A DNA stretch of 64,000 nt from the NCBI RefSeq assembly GCF_028009165.1, contig NC_079246.1, forward strand, positions 2,046,001-2,110,000, written 5' to 3'. The notes under the pieces were generated by a model that was not told the origin of the DNA, did no database searches, and saw only the letters and a program-made list of their open reading frames with translations. Numbering within the stretch: the first letter of the stretch is position 1; each line of letters starts with the position of its first letter. This document shows positions 35,936-48,300 of this stretch, piece by piece. Both the position numbers and the translations under genes were made by a program. The DNA is from Akanthomyces muscarius (lineage: Eukaryota; Ascomycota; Sordariomycetes; Hypocreales; Cordycipitaceae).

Positions 35936-37786
35936 GTTTATAAGCGAGCGGGCTATCTTAGTAAGTAGGCCACTTTATATTATTTTTTAATTAATTATAT
36001 TTAAACTCTATTAACTTAATAAGATAAAATAGTTTTAACTCTAAATAAAAAAGATATTATTAACACCCTTAAGGCTTTAAAAAAAGACCTTATACTATTA
36101 CTTTAAAGTATAGCTTATATTTATAATATACTATAAATAATACTAATATATTATTAATAAGAATAATTAAGCTAAGCTAATATAATAATATACTTTTAAA
36201 AATTAATAAATAAAGAAGAAGATCTTCTTATTTAGTATATTCTTAATTTAGATATATAATCTTAGCTATCTTACCTATATAATATAGAAGTTATAACTAA
36301 CTACCTACTAGAGCTTAAATATAATATTCTAGTTAAAAGGTACTAGTTTATAAACTTTATTAGGTAATACTTAGAACTTATTATATATTTATTATATTAA
36401 ATTAACTATTAAAGAGTCTAATATAAAGATCTAAAGTAATATTAAGACTAGTTTTAGCTTATAGAAAATACTATTATAAAATATAGTATATAAAGGGGGG
36501 AGATTTATAACTTTAATAAGATAGGCTTTATAATAAGCTAAATATTATCTAAAATAGTTATTATAGATATAGAAAGATATTAAAAAGGTTAGAAAATATA
36601 ATAAGGAAATTATACTTAGATAATAATAATAAAATATATTAGTATAACTAATATTATTATTCCTCTATTTATTATTATTATAGGTAAAACCTATCTCTCC
36701 TTTTAGTATAAAAATAGCTTTTTATCTTATAATTAGACTATTTTTATTATTAAAAATAGATAGACTATAAATAAGAAGTATTTAAAATAGCTTAAATATT
36801 TTAATCTATATATAAAGACTAAAAGAATTAGTAAATATAAATAATTAATCCTTAATAGGTATAAAAGCTATTATTTTATAGATTTTAAGTTATATTATAA
36901 AGTAAATAATATAATTATATTATATATACTTACCTATTTATTATATATACTCTAACTATTAGATATTATCTATTTTTAGCTATTAAAATATATATATAGT
37001 AATATAATTAATAATCTAATATATACTAAAACTACCTATATTATTAAAGAAGAATTTTTCCTTATAGTTTACTTAGTATATAAAGCTTTTATAACTAAAT
37101 TAAATATTTTTAGTAGTTTTTAGGGTATTAAGATTTATCCTTTTAATTTAAAATATATTATTTTATAGCTTAATATAAAGTTATAGACTTTATTACCTTT
37201 TAGTACTACTAATAGTTAAGAACTTCCTTAGCTTCTAAAAACCCCTAATAACCTAATAGAGGCTCTATTTTAAATAGAATATATTAAAAAAAGGATAAGG
37301 ATCTATTAGAGTAGCTCTCTAAGTAAAATTATTATAAATATCTCTTAATTATTAAAGTATATAATAAAAGTAATATAATAGATAGTATTAATATAAGAAT
37401 AAATTAATAAACTAGAGGTAGTAAATATATAACTTTCTTAGTGCTAATATATATAAAAAAAACACTTATAAACTAAAAGATCTTTTACTCTAAAGGCTAG
37501 TAAAAATTTAGTTATTTAGTTATAAAGAAAGGGTAAAAGAAGATATAATAAGTCTAAAAGTCTAGGTCTATTAATATAGTCTAAGCTATACTATTAGTAT
37601 TATAGTAATTATAGTAAAATTAGCTATAATTTTAGGATATATAAAAAGGTAATAGAAATCACTTTTTTAGATAATTATAATTAATTTTTATTAATTAGAT
37701 TTTATTTTAGTTTATTAAAGTATATTTTTTATTATAAGGTCCTAGAAGGTAGCCTACTCACTTAGGTGGCCTACTTACTTATAAAC
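35936..37786 (+). mobile_element. Fot1/pogo-type DNA transposon B, RIP-inactivated
   Basis: 1,851-bp element bounded by inverted ends GTTTATAAGCGAGCGGGC (35936) and the complement of GCCTACTTACTTATAAAC (ending 37786), about 45 bp long, with TA on both sides. The ends differ mainly by transitions. Conceptual plus-strand translation with many stops retains a transposase-like series. It runs from a PP..IIIxGKTYLSFQ-like block near 36660-36710, through the DDE region near 36850-36980, to a GIKIYPFNLKYIILQL segment near 37125-37175 corresponding to the GLVPFNPxxVL motif of Fot1-type transposases. A related 3' fragment is at about 58865-59003. Confidence 0.82.
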
Positions 37787-37893
37787 TATATTAGTCTTCT
37801 TTTATAATAATAATAATAATATAAAGAACTACCCTCTAATAGAGACTATAAAGATAATAAACTAGAATTTAAAAGAAGATATAATAAGAGTTA

Positions 37894-37942
37894 TTAAATA
37901 GCTCTTTTTTAAAAATAATATCTTTAAAAAAGAGCTATTTAA
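37894..37942. repeat. Perfect 20-bp inverted repeat (hairpin)
   Basis: Arms 37894-37913 and 37923-37942 are exact reverse complements around a 9-base AT loop. Lies in RIP-degraded DNA between transposon B and the solo LTR. Confidence 0.8.
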
Positions 37943-38144
37943 TTAGTTATATTTAAAATAAGTAATAAATTAAAGATACTTTTAGTCTAAAAGTAACTTT
38001 ATCTTATTAAATCTACTTATTATAAACTAGCCTTATAGCTACTATAGGTAAGTGTTATAATAGTTATTAATTCTCTTAAAAAGAGAAGAAAGAAGAAAGG
38101 AGGGGGAGGCTCTCTCTCTCTCCCTCTCCCCTAATCTAGCTCGT

Positions 38145-38389
38145 TATTACGGGTTAGACCCTAAAGGAGACTTAGGCTGAAGCCCTTATTATATTATCAT
38201 AATAAGGTAGACCGTGACTATACGGTCACGATACCTATATCTAATAGTTACCTACTTAATCACACTATAATTAGTATATTAATAATATTTTAAGATAGAT
38301 CTAGGGGATCTCTCCTCTTAATTCTTTAATTCTTCCTCTTTATACTAAGATCGTTTAGATAGATTAAATAAATCATCTAAACCCTTATA
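38145..38389 (+). mobile_element. Solo LTR of the block-II gypsy family (245 bp)
   Basis: Same length as, and closely similar to, the two LTRs at 52534-52778 and 58271-58515 (shared GGTTAGACCC start region, TAATAGTTACCTACTTAA, GGGGATCTCTCC and terminal ACCCTTATA). Flanks CTCGT (left) and CTTAT (right) are consistent with a 5-bp target duplication altered by two transitions. No internal region, so it arose by LTR-LTR recombination. Confidence 0.85.
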
Positions 38390-39115
38390 CTTATAATCTA
38401 CACTATAGAGTAAGTACGATCTACGCCTAATACGAGAGCTTACTAAGCTCGTATATTAAGTCCCTAGGGAGCGGGTAAAGCCTAAATCCTTCACACTACT
38501 TTATAATTATAAAAAGTATAAATATAATAGATCTCTTTTAAGATATTATTATAAATATTAGGAAGTAATATAAAGTGGCCTAGAAAGGCGGCTATATAGC
38601 GCCTATAAGCTCTCTAGTCGAAGCCTTATAGTCATATAACCACACTAGATCACTAGAGCGAGTAAGCTAGTAAGCTATAAAGGGATTATAGGAGTAAGTA
38701 AGCTAGTAATCTAAGGAATATAATAGAGAGGTAAACCATTATATAAAGAAAGAGGATTATAGTTAGTCTAGATAGTTTAGATCTCTATTAATTAATTTAA
38801 GTAATAGTTTCACTATTAAGAGTTCTACTTTTAATAAACGCCTATAATACTACTTAACGTGCTACCCTATAGCTTTAAGCCTGACTTACTCTCTAAGAAA
38901 TAGACCTACTGTGACTTAGTAAAGAAGCTATCGTTACAACGACCTGCAAGCACGTCAAGATCTTGCCAGCAGGCAGTGCAACGGGCCCGAGGGGGTGGCG
39001 CTTCAAATTGTCGCCATAAATGTGCAATATCGCGTTCAGTTTTAAAACTAGCTTGATAAAGCACTATGTAGGCAGTCTTCAAATAGATCAAATCAAGATA
39101 GATCGGACTGGGAGA

Positions 39116-41751
39116 CTAATCGATGTCGTACAGCTCCACCTCGTCCGCCCGAGACATGGCATCATCATACAACGACTCCAGTTCTTCCTCTTGTGATGTC
39201 TCCGTCAAACCCCCTCCAATTTCTGCAGATTCAGCCGTATTGAAGCTGGGGACTGCGTCGACATAGTTCTCTCCGGTATCAGACTCCTGTGCGGCGTCTT
39301 CATTCTGCGCCACAGCGCCTGCCCCTTCATTGCCACCGTCGCCTTCGTCCGGGTTATCGCCCCTGCTATTTCCAGTGTTACCGTCGTCATTGCTTCCATT
39401 GTTACCGCCAAACCCAACCGGCGGTTCCCCCCCATCTGTGCTTCCTTCGCTGGAGGAAGATGCAGCAATGCTCAATGGAATGTCGAAATTTCGCATATAG
39501 CGCTCTTCTACATCCGGAATGTCATTGGCAGCGTCCGCTCCAATCGGATCAGGGTCGTTGTCTTCTGTCTCCGGAGCAAGTATAGCAAACAAGTCGCGTG
39601 GATCACGGCCATCAACTGGCGTCCGGTCGCGAAGAACGGTTCGAACCCATATTGTAAGGGCACCTGGCTGACCGTATATTTTTTCTCCGTTTACAGCCCT
39701 TAAAACGCTCTCGTGCTTTTGAAGAGCGTGCCTTCTCATGCGTAAGGCCGACTCGTACCTGATGGGGGGTTGTCGGGGCTGTCTGCCGTCCAGCGCGAAG
39801 TAGGTGGTCCGCCAGTAATGCTGAAGCCCTCGAACCCGTCTCTTCGAGTTTAGCCACTTTTCTGGCACAAGTAGGCATTCAATGATGCTATGGGAGATTT
39901 CCGGCGGAATTTGAGACATAAGGCAGATTTTCTGATAGTCAATTGCTTCCTCCCACCACTCTAGGCTCTGGGGTGGCACAAAACGTGTTGAGCAAACAAT
40001 GTAGTGAGGATCCACGAGATGTATTTGCATAAACTGAATATAACCAGACCGTGCGGGTTCAGCCAGCGTAGGGGCCTCGAACTTGTGCTGAAGCGTGTTC
40101 GGATAAGTCACTATTCGGCCCTCTGGTAGCTTGATAGTACCAAGCTCTTGAAAAGAAGGCGTTTCGCGAGTTCCAGGTTCGAGGGGTTCTGCCATAGCTG
40201 GAGGAACAGTAGGGTCGGGAGGCCTACGAGATGGGCCAGCAACCGTCTCTGGAGTCAACTTATGGCATTTCTTCGGTCTGTCCTCCCACGTATTGCGCTT
40301 CGTTTCCGTGCGAAATGTGATTCCGCCAGAGACAGGATGGAGGTTCTTTCGGTGCAAGCAGACAAGTGTAGTAGCGACAATTCTCTCATTTCGATTACCG
40401 TTGAGATTCCAACATAGGTGCCTATGGGTTTCTTTTTAGAAAAGAATAGTTCATGTTGCCTTGAATGCTGTCGACTTACTGTTTACTATCTGTAGTAACG
40501 TTGCCGTTTTCGTCAAGGTTGATAGTTGTAATCTCCACATAGATCTGTAGGCCACGATCTTTGAAACCGTCGCGAAGAGAAACGTTGTCGTAGACTTTTC
40601 GCGAGCTAGAGTACCGGCCGTCAAGGGCCATAACTGGATTCCAGCCGCGTTCGTACCAGGCATTTAACGGAATATTGTTTTGCCTGCCATTCGCCCATGC
40701 CGAAGACTCGCGGAAGTTGATAGGGCAATAGCATAAGCTAAAAGTACCTGCAGAGCAGGCGGCACATTTGAAAGGCTTTGGCCGGATACGAGAAACACCT
40801 CGTGCCAGGGTTTTGTATAGCAAGGTTTGGTTCCAGTCTTCGATAATGCCAGACACGAGATGCTCTAGTGCGGTATAAACAGGCTTGTGCTTGATCGGAT
40901 GTAAGTTGTTTACTGGCGAAATGATGCTGACATAGGCACCGTCATCTGAAAACCTGACATCAGTAGCCAACCACTGTGATCTCCCTGAGTAGTACGACGG
41001 GTGCCCGTTGTTCAAGGCGTCGGGATCCCACGATGACAGCCGACGGATGGCCCCCACTGTCATAGAGTTTAAGAAGTTGTCTAGTGTGATATCTTCACCA
41101 TCTGTTCGAATAGGTGAAATATCAAAGATAAATGGGAACATCCAAGGCGAAATATGGAGGAATTGCGTGTCGACTTTGAGCTTTGTGATAAAGCCGCTGC
41201 CCACCAAGCGGTCAGACTTGCAGACGCGAGAAGCAGAGTCCAAGACGAAAACAGAACGTTGATTCCTGGTAGTAAATTCAGTAGCTTTCCTCTGGAGCTC
41301 AAATAAGCACCATTCCCAGAGAGAATTGTTGTCAGGAAAGTAGTTCTCAAAGGCTTCGCTCTTCCACGCCCGACAGGCAGAAAAATCATTGACGAGGGTT
41401 TGCCAGTCCTTTCGATCAGTAATATCATTAACGAGTCGCATGATCGCAATCTCAGGCTGACTCAGGCGATCCTGTCTCCAGAGTGAAAATCCATGAGAGA
41501 AGTGAAGGTATACATAGCGCTCAAAGTTGATGCTGAGATTAACTCCTGGGACGTGATGTGCCCCCCCAAGATTCTTCCGCTCGACGAAGCTCTCAGCGCG
41601 ACGACGAACGGAACCATTGTCTATTTCTTTTCTTTCCACTGCAAATAGAACAATATTAGTTATTGAGAATGCCAGAGTATGTAGGGGATGATCAAGACAA
41701 ACATCGGCCGTGTTGGAACGACACACTCAGATTGACGCCCCAGCTGGTCAT
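39116..41751 (-). CDS. DUF4246 family protein
   Basis: Three exons fit: 41751-41727, 41638-40487 and 40431-39116, totalling 2,493 nt and 830 residues. N-terminal blocks (ERYVYLHFSHGFSLWRQDRL then MRLVNDITDRKDW, EWCLFELQRKA, VFVLDSASRVCKSDRLV, LHISPWMFPFIF, VNNLHPIKHKPVY) and C-terminal blocks (NERIVATTLVCL, YPNTLQHKFEAP, LVDPHYIVCSTRFVPPQ) follow the large fungal DUF4246 family, whose function is not established. The usual GSWHxEG motif just before NERIVAT reads LCWNLNG, losing the His and Glu that could be metal ligands, so activity is doubtful. The tail is acidic and low-complexity (Gly/Asp/Asn-rich). The intron-2 donor is GTAAAC; the nearby GTAAGT would shift frame. Sits 0.2 kb from RIP block I. 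Confidence 0.82.
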
Positions 41752-44561
41752 GGTGCCGACAGCTAGGTAGTGGGATGCAGACAAGGCCTTGAAGGTGTCT
41801 GGGACTGGTTTTCAAAAGATGAGAGGTATATTAGTGTCACAGAAATATAATTCAAGTGCAATAGCGTGCATATGTATCATCAAGAAGCTCTGTGTGGATT
41901 TTTCTGTCTCGAAGTTGCGTTGGTTGGTTGGCTCGCTCTCAAGCGGCAGGCCGGGCCTGGTCGCAAGGCTACTGGCATGGATGGCGCTTCCTCAGTGGCG
42001 TTGACTTCGGTAGCTTCCAGCCACACACGTGCCTCACTCGACCACCTACAAGTCGTTGTAGGTCACTTCGTCACGTTGTATTTTGTCCATGTTCATCTCA
42101 CTAAATTGTTCTATGGGATGCTGATTCCTATGTAAGGTGTTCTGTTCTAGAGCAAGCTAGTATGGAATAACCTGGCGTTTGCCTCTGAAGGTGGAATTTT
42201 TGACTTGTGCAGTGCGGACATAGAGGCTCGGTACGTATGCGTCGTCGTGGTTCATTGGCAGCCTTTCCTTCTTGAAAAACGAAACATTCATATTTCCTGA
42301 TTTCTAGCTGGCTTGATATATGGCAGCTCGAGCGATTGAGTGCAGCAAGCGAAGGAACGTGGAGAAGCCTGCAAATCTAGTCGTGCGTCTAACCTAGACA
42401 GTAAATGCATGTCCAAACACTATGTAACTCGCTTTGTCTGAGCTCAAGACAATGACCGATGCTGGCCAGGGTCGTCAATCTTTACGGCACCAGCCGCTCA
42501 AGTGCTGGAGGCCGGCGTATGCAGAGGGTTTCAGCCACGGCGTCCCAGAGTAAGATTGGGATTTACTGCATGCAATCAAACTTCTTCGAGAAAGAAAGGT
42601 CGGGTTCGGCTGCGACATTTCCCGTCATGGAGGCGCCCAACTGCGTGAGGCCAACTGATTGCAACCTTGACAAAAGCTACCAGTGGGTGTGCTTAGCCAG
42701 GCTCTGCGACCAAGATTTTCTGACTTGCCCTTAGCGACAGGTGATGGGGGTAGCAATAAGTGGCGCTGCACTGGGATGGTAAGCCGAGGAGTCAATTGGA
42801 ATATGCAGTGCGATAGCCTTGTCGAATGCTGAGGTACCCGTTTGCTGCGCACCTCATGACCGTTCAAGCCAGTGCCGCAGCTGCAGATTTCTCGAAAGTA
42901 ACGGAGAGGTAGAGGTATATCGAAGCCGAGGCAAGTCCCAGACAACCACCCAGGCGAGAGCTTACTAAAATTTGCGCCAAGTTGGCTGTTCATCAGGCCA
43001 AGTCAACGACGCGTGTATTGAGGTGCCTCGCGCTACGCACAATCAAGCCGAAAGGCCGAAGCTATCAACAGCTATCCGTGTTGAGTTATTTATTATGTAT
43101 ATGTATTACGTAGTACCAATTCGTGGCACCATCGTCCAAGAGCGCATTAGGAAGGACGTTCCCGCGAATCCTTCAATATTAATTTGGGTTGAGCTAACTG
43201 GACAGCGGTGGGAGAGGATGGTACTGCCTCGGCTTACCATCTCTTGGTGCTCACTGAACTCGGTCTTGCCGACCCCCCCCCCCCCCCCCCCCCCCCCCAA
43301 AAGTGTTTGAAGAGAGTGTTCCATACTATGTACAGGACCTGACGTCTTCACCTCCATACGCGCCGATTCTATTGTGGCGGAATATAGCCAAGAAAGATGA
43401 TCGCCTGCCCAGAGACAAGGACCAGGGCCGGCCCAAGCGGCCCTACTCGATTTTAGGAGAGAGCGGCTCATCTCCACAATGTGGGCTTGGGATTAGCTTC
43501 GGAACGGTCAGATGCAACTCCGTTAGCGTGAGTATCTGGTCCCCCGTGCGCCACCAAGAACTTTTGTACGTATACTGAGTAGCGTCTAATGCGAATCCGC
43601 CAAGGACCAGGCAGACAGGGCCGCACTCCACGCGACTGCGTCGGCCCTGATCTCATATGTGAAAGCCGAAACATGTTCTTGACAGCAAATCCTAAGTCTG
43701 GAAGCTCGACTTGCAGGATGCATTACGATGCAGCTCACATGGGCATGGGCCGCATGGCGTAGCAGCCCAGGTCTTGTCTGACGGTGTCGTTAAAGAGGCC
43801 GACTGATGGTGCTGATACCGGCCGGCTCTGATGACCCTCCACACACCATGTTTTTAGTGCGCTGCCTGGCAGGCTAAAAGGGCCTACGGCCCACTGCCCA
43901 CATCACATCGCAGCCGGTGGCGCTCCAATGGTTGTGGTCCACAGACGATGCGACTAACAAGATTGCGCTCGAGTCAGCAGCATGGGGGGAAGTGACGGGT
44001 TCTGGACGGCCCATTTCACCCATGGCCCGATCTCTCCGGTCAAGGAGCTGACGATTGCGTACTGATCAAGTCTTTTGTAGGTGCTGCGTCACTGACGACA
44101 ATGCGGTTGGACATAATCCCAGAAACTTTGCCATTCTCTCGGAGTAAGCAACTGCTCTGCAGTACTGGTAAGACTCCGCGGCGCTATGCACTTCCGCTGG
44201 TGGCAATCCGCCTTTCGGGCGGCGCGGTGTTTTAGTCCTCCGGCTAGCCTCACTAGCGGCCACATTAAACGAGCCACTGAACACGAGTTGCGCAGAATAA
44301 TCGCCCGACTTCGCGCTGATACCACTTTCTTCGTAAGCCCCGCCCAGGTGCAACCCCCAACATGGACTTGAGACACTCAAAACATTGGCCGTGGCCCAGT
44401 TTTTGTAGAGGGCTGCATACTACCAACATTGTACCAGTATCCGTAGTTCGTTCTCGTTTGGTACGTACCAGACAAAGCTTCATTTCACGTACTATGGCGC
44501 GCGTTACTATTTACCCCTCTTCATACAATCACATCACCCACCAACTCTTGTCACACACGCA
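41752..44561. other. Intergenic, 2.8 kb, with a long poly-C tract
   Basis: No gene recognised in either strand. A homopolymer of 26 C at 43273-43298 stands out. Composition is normal, not RIP-like, although both neighbouring blocks are. Confidence 0.5.
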
Positions 44562-44765
44562 ATGCTTGGTCCCCAGATTCTACTTTTGGCCACTGTCGCC
44601 CTGTGTGCTCCGGCTCTCGCCATGCCAGGTAAGTCTGGCGACTACCTACCAGTGAAGACTGGCAGTATAGCTGACTGTACAGTAGGGTTGAAGGGCAATC
44701 CGAATGCTCAGTTCATCGAGGGTGCGAGCGACACCTCTACCGTAGCCCTGGAAGGCGCATCTTGA
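44562..44765 (+). CDS. Tiny secreted peptide precursor, unknown
   Basis: Read straight through, 67 residues: a textbook signal peptide (residues 1-20, cleavage after ALA) followed by a 47-residue mature part with one cysteine. A canonical 54-bp intron (44629-44682; GTAAGT donor, CTGAC branch point, ACAG acceptor) lies in frame and stop-free. Splicing gives a 49-residue precursor whose mature part is only about 29 residues and lacks the cysteine. Both forms end TVALEGAS. No family recognised; it could be a small effector-like or signalling peptide. It is 0.5 kb upstream of, and on the same strand as, an ABCC transporter, which may be chance. Existence as a gene rests on the signal peptide and splice sites only. 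Confidence 0.5.
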   Translation: MLGPQILLLATVALCAPALAMPGKSGDYLPVKTGSIADCTVGLKGNPNAQFIEGASDTSTVALEGAS

Positions 44766-45302
44766 AGATGGACGGCTGTCAAGCTGATGGAGGACTCTTT
44801 CCCGCTCGTGTTTGTGTCATGTTCTTTCTTTTCTCACACATAGATTCATTAGTCACTAGAAAGCGCTGAAAGTGAACAAAGGACTTTTCATTCTCTGCCC
44901 CCAATATATGCAAGCGGGACAGAGAGGACGCACCCTAACTAGTGCCGCATGGCCTGCAGTTTGCAGACAAGCATTCGCAGCTTCGAGCATGACAATTGGC
45001 CGGCAATGCGGCGCACAGCTGGCTCTGACCTGCGCGACCACCTTAGCGTCGCAGTGCGTCCAGCCGGCGTGCAAATATATCTCACAACATACCAGTTTGA
45101 AGCGACCAACGAAAAGTCGTAGCCGGGGTACCTTTGAGCCTGGTCCGGCCGAGCCCACCACCCCCAGTCGCCTTCCGTCTCCCCCGCATATATGCTACCG
45201 CTGGGTGTCTCCTCTGGTGTCCCAACCCAGCCAACCTTTCCTGCTTGTCTCTCACCGTCTTCAATTCTTCTTGTCGGAACTGCCTCTCGGCTGGAGTGAG
45301 CA

Positions 45303-48300
45303 ATGTTTTCGCACGCCGACCACTGGTTCTGGCCGGTGGCATTTCCCGTTTTTGACTTCAGCTTGAAGTTCGAGGAGACGATCCTCCAACTCCTCCCGTC
45401 ATGCTCCTTCATTCTTTTTGCGTCAGCCACTTTTCTGTATTACCGACAAACCAACGCCCGTATTCGTCGGAGCAGACTGCTATGGACTAAATTGGTATGT
45501 CGAGAGCGAGAGTGCTTTCACTGGTACTGCTGGCAATACACACAGCTAACAAAATCTGTACACAGAGTGTTGCGCTCATCCTCGTTGCCTTGGAGCTGGC
45601 CAACTTGGTGTTGCGTTCGTTGTCGAGCGATTATACTGATACGACATCCCCCGCTGCGTCTCTCGACTTCGTTGCCGCCTTGGCTATTGCTGGTGTGGTA
45701 TACATTGAACATCGGCATGCTATTAGAACCTCTGCAGTCCTCGGCCTCTATCTCGGCATCGGCATTCTGATTGATATCACCAAAAGTCGGTCGTACTTCC
45801 TCCGCAATTTGACAGCTTCTGGGGCTGTTGCGGCGGCAACGGCTGCTGTGCGGCTGATTTTGGCTGTCCTAGAGGAAGTACCGAAGACCTCCCTGATCAT
45901 CGACCCCGAGCTTCGTACCGTCTCTGATGGCGAAGCTACATGTGGATTCTTCAGCAGGACATGTTTCCTCTTTCTGCGGCCAATGATGCGCATTGGCTAT
46001 CGCAGTATACTCGCTCTAGACGATCTGAGTGACTTAGGCATCGAATTTGCCTCTAGTTGCCTCTTTTCCGAGCTATCGAACAGCTGGCCAACCTCACAAC
46101 GATCATCGAAGCACTCCTTGTTTACCGCCTGCTTAAAAGCATGGAAATGGTCTATTGCCCTCATATTTGTTACTCGATTATTCGTTAGCGGCTTCATGTA
46201 CTCGCAACCTTTCGTCATGCATGCCGTGATTAGCGACATCGGAAAGCCTGATGAAGGACAAAAAGGAGGTCTCGTTGCAGCGACCTTGTTCGCATTTTCC
46301 GGGCCTGCTCTATGCCGAGCGGCTTCTACGCAGCTAAAGAATCGCCTGGTCACTCGTGCCCGGGGTGGGTTGATTTCTCAAATGTTTGATAAGTCCTACC
46401 GGCTCAAGGTATCTGAGGCGAAGAAGCAGGCTGCAATAACCTTGATGAGTGCCGATTTCGAGAGTATCGCCGGGGGGATCCCTGCCTGCATCGAAGTTCC
46501 ATTCGCAATTCTCGAATCTTGCCTTGGCATGTATTTTCTCGCTCATTTCGTGAGATTATCCTGCCTGGTCGTTTTTGCGCCGTTGTTTTTGACTCACGTC
46601 ATTGGTCTGGCGTTTGGAAACGCATCGTCTTCTGCTGTGACGTACTGGAATGAGCATATTGAAACCAGAGTGGCAAAGACTTCTCAAGTTCTTTCCCAGC
46701 TTCCAGCTATCAAAAGCCTTGGACTTGGGCCTAAAATGGCACAATTTATTCAGAGCCTTCGAGTTCTTGAAACAGCTGCATCGAAGAGATATCGCTGCAT
46801 CCAGGCCGCGTCCCTCTCCGCAGCTGTCATGGTTGATCAGCTTACGCCTGTTTTCGTCGTAACAGCTGGAATATTTACTTATGTGTTCGGCGATAAGCTT
46901 GATCCGGAAATTGTCTACCCGACGCTCGGTGTCCTGACCCTAGTTCAAGGACCACTCGCGGATCTGCTGACAATGTATCCGGAGGTCATGTCCATGCTGG
47001 GGTGTTTCGACAGGATCCAACAATTTCTGTGTCAGGACGAACATCAAGATCCGCGTGTAGTTTCACGCAGAGCCGATGAAACGGAATCAGAGAAGGCATC
47101 CACGTCTAATGTACGAATCACGCCGGAGAAGACTGTTGCTCGGACTTCACTTGCTGTCATCTGTTTCGAAAAGGCTTCGATCGCTCCGCGTGGATCAGAA
47201 GAAGCGCTGCTCTCAAATGTGGATTTCTCTATCGATGCTGGATCAATAACGTCAATGTTTGGTCCTACATGCTCCGGAAAGACTATATTCTTTGAGAGTA
47301 TATTAGGCGAGGCCGAAATTCTCGAAGGCAAAGTCTATATAGACGAGACAGTCGTCGCAATAGCTGTCTGTGGTCAAGATGTCTATCTGCCAAACAGTAC
47401 AGTTCGTGCCTGCATAGTTGGAACCTGCGAATATGAGCCAACTTGGTTTAACACTGTTATACGATACTGCCAACTATTAGAAGACCTCGAACGACTGCCA
47501 AACGGTGAACACTATATTATTGGTAGTGGCGGCATTGCTTTGAGTGGTGGACAGCGCCAAAGAATCGGCATTGCCCGAGCTGTTTATTCCCGCACTAGAG
47601 TAATTATCTTAGATGATGTCTTTAGTGCGATTGACAGGAGAACAGCTCTCGAGATCTTACAAGGCCTATGCGGTCAAAATGGGCTTCTTCGTCAGCTAAA
47701 CTGCACCGTGGTACTCTCTAGCTACTTGCCTGAATGCCTCGAGATTGCCGACAACCTTCTCCTCCTCGACGGGAGTGGCAGTATCTCCTTCGAGCCGCGC
47801 AACTCGCAAGGTAAAGTCAAGTCACAGGTAGCTTGTCTACTTGACGAGGGGCTACTTGGACCTAAGGAAGACCTTTATGATGAAGAGCCAGCAGCAGATC
47901 AGGCTAGCGACACGCCGACCGTGCCAACTATCGGCGTCCAGCGAGTCGACGAATCTCGGCAGAAAGGAGACAAAAATCTGTACCTTCTGTGGATCGATTC
48001 TGTCGGGCGCATGGCAATGACCTTCTTTACCTTATTGATGGTATTGGTAGCGGCGTCGGATGCATTTCCCTCCATATTTATGAGGGTATGGATTGAAGTC
48101 GCCCCAACCAACAAGAAGTACCTTATTGGCTATGCCTTGATAGCGGCATCCGCTGGCATACTCGCTGGCATCTGTTTGGTCACTATGTTTATCAAACTAG
48201 CACCGCGTGCTTCCAATGGCCTCCATGAAAAGCTGACAAGTGTAATGACACAAGCTACACTTGGATTTCTGAGCACTACTGATTCCGGGGAACTTTTGAA

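Larger units (their letters stand above)
33600..38900. other. RIP-affected AT-rich block I
   Basis: TpA-saturated sequence with almost no long open frames. It contains transposons A and B, a solo LTR and part of a dispersed repeat. The composition change is abrupt near 33590 and 38900. No host gene is visible inside. Confidence 0.88.

Noticed and set aside
42459..42734. 91-codon frame with several cysteines
   Set aside because: No signal peptide, no recognisable family and poor start context; insufficient to call a gene.
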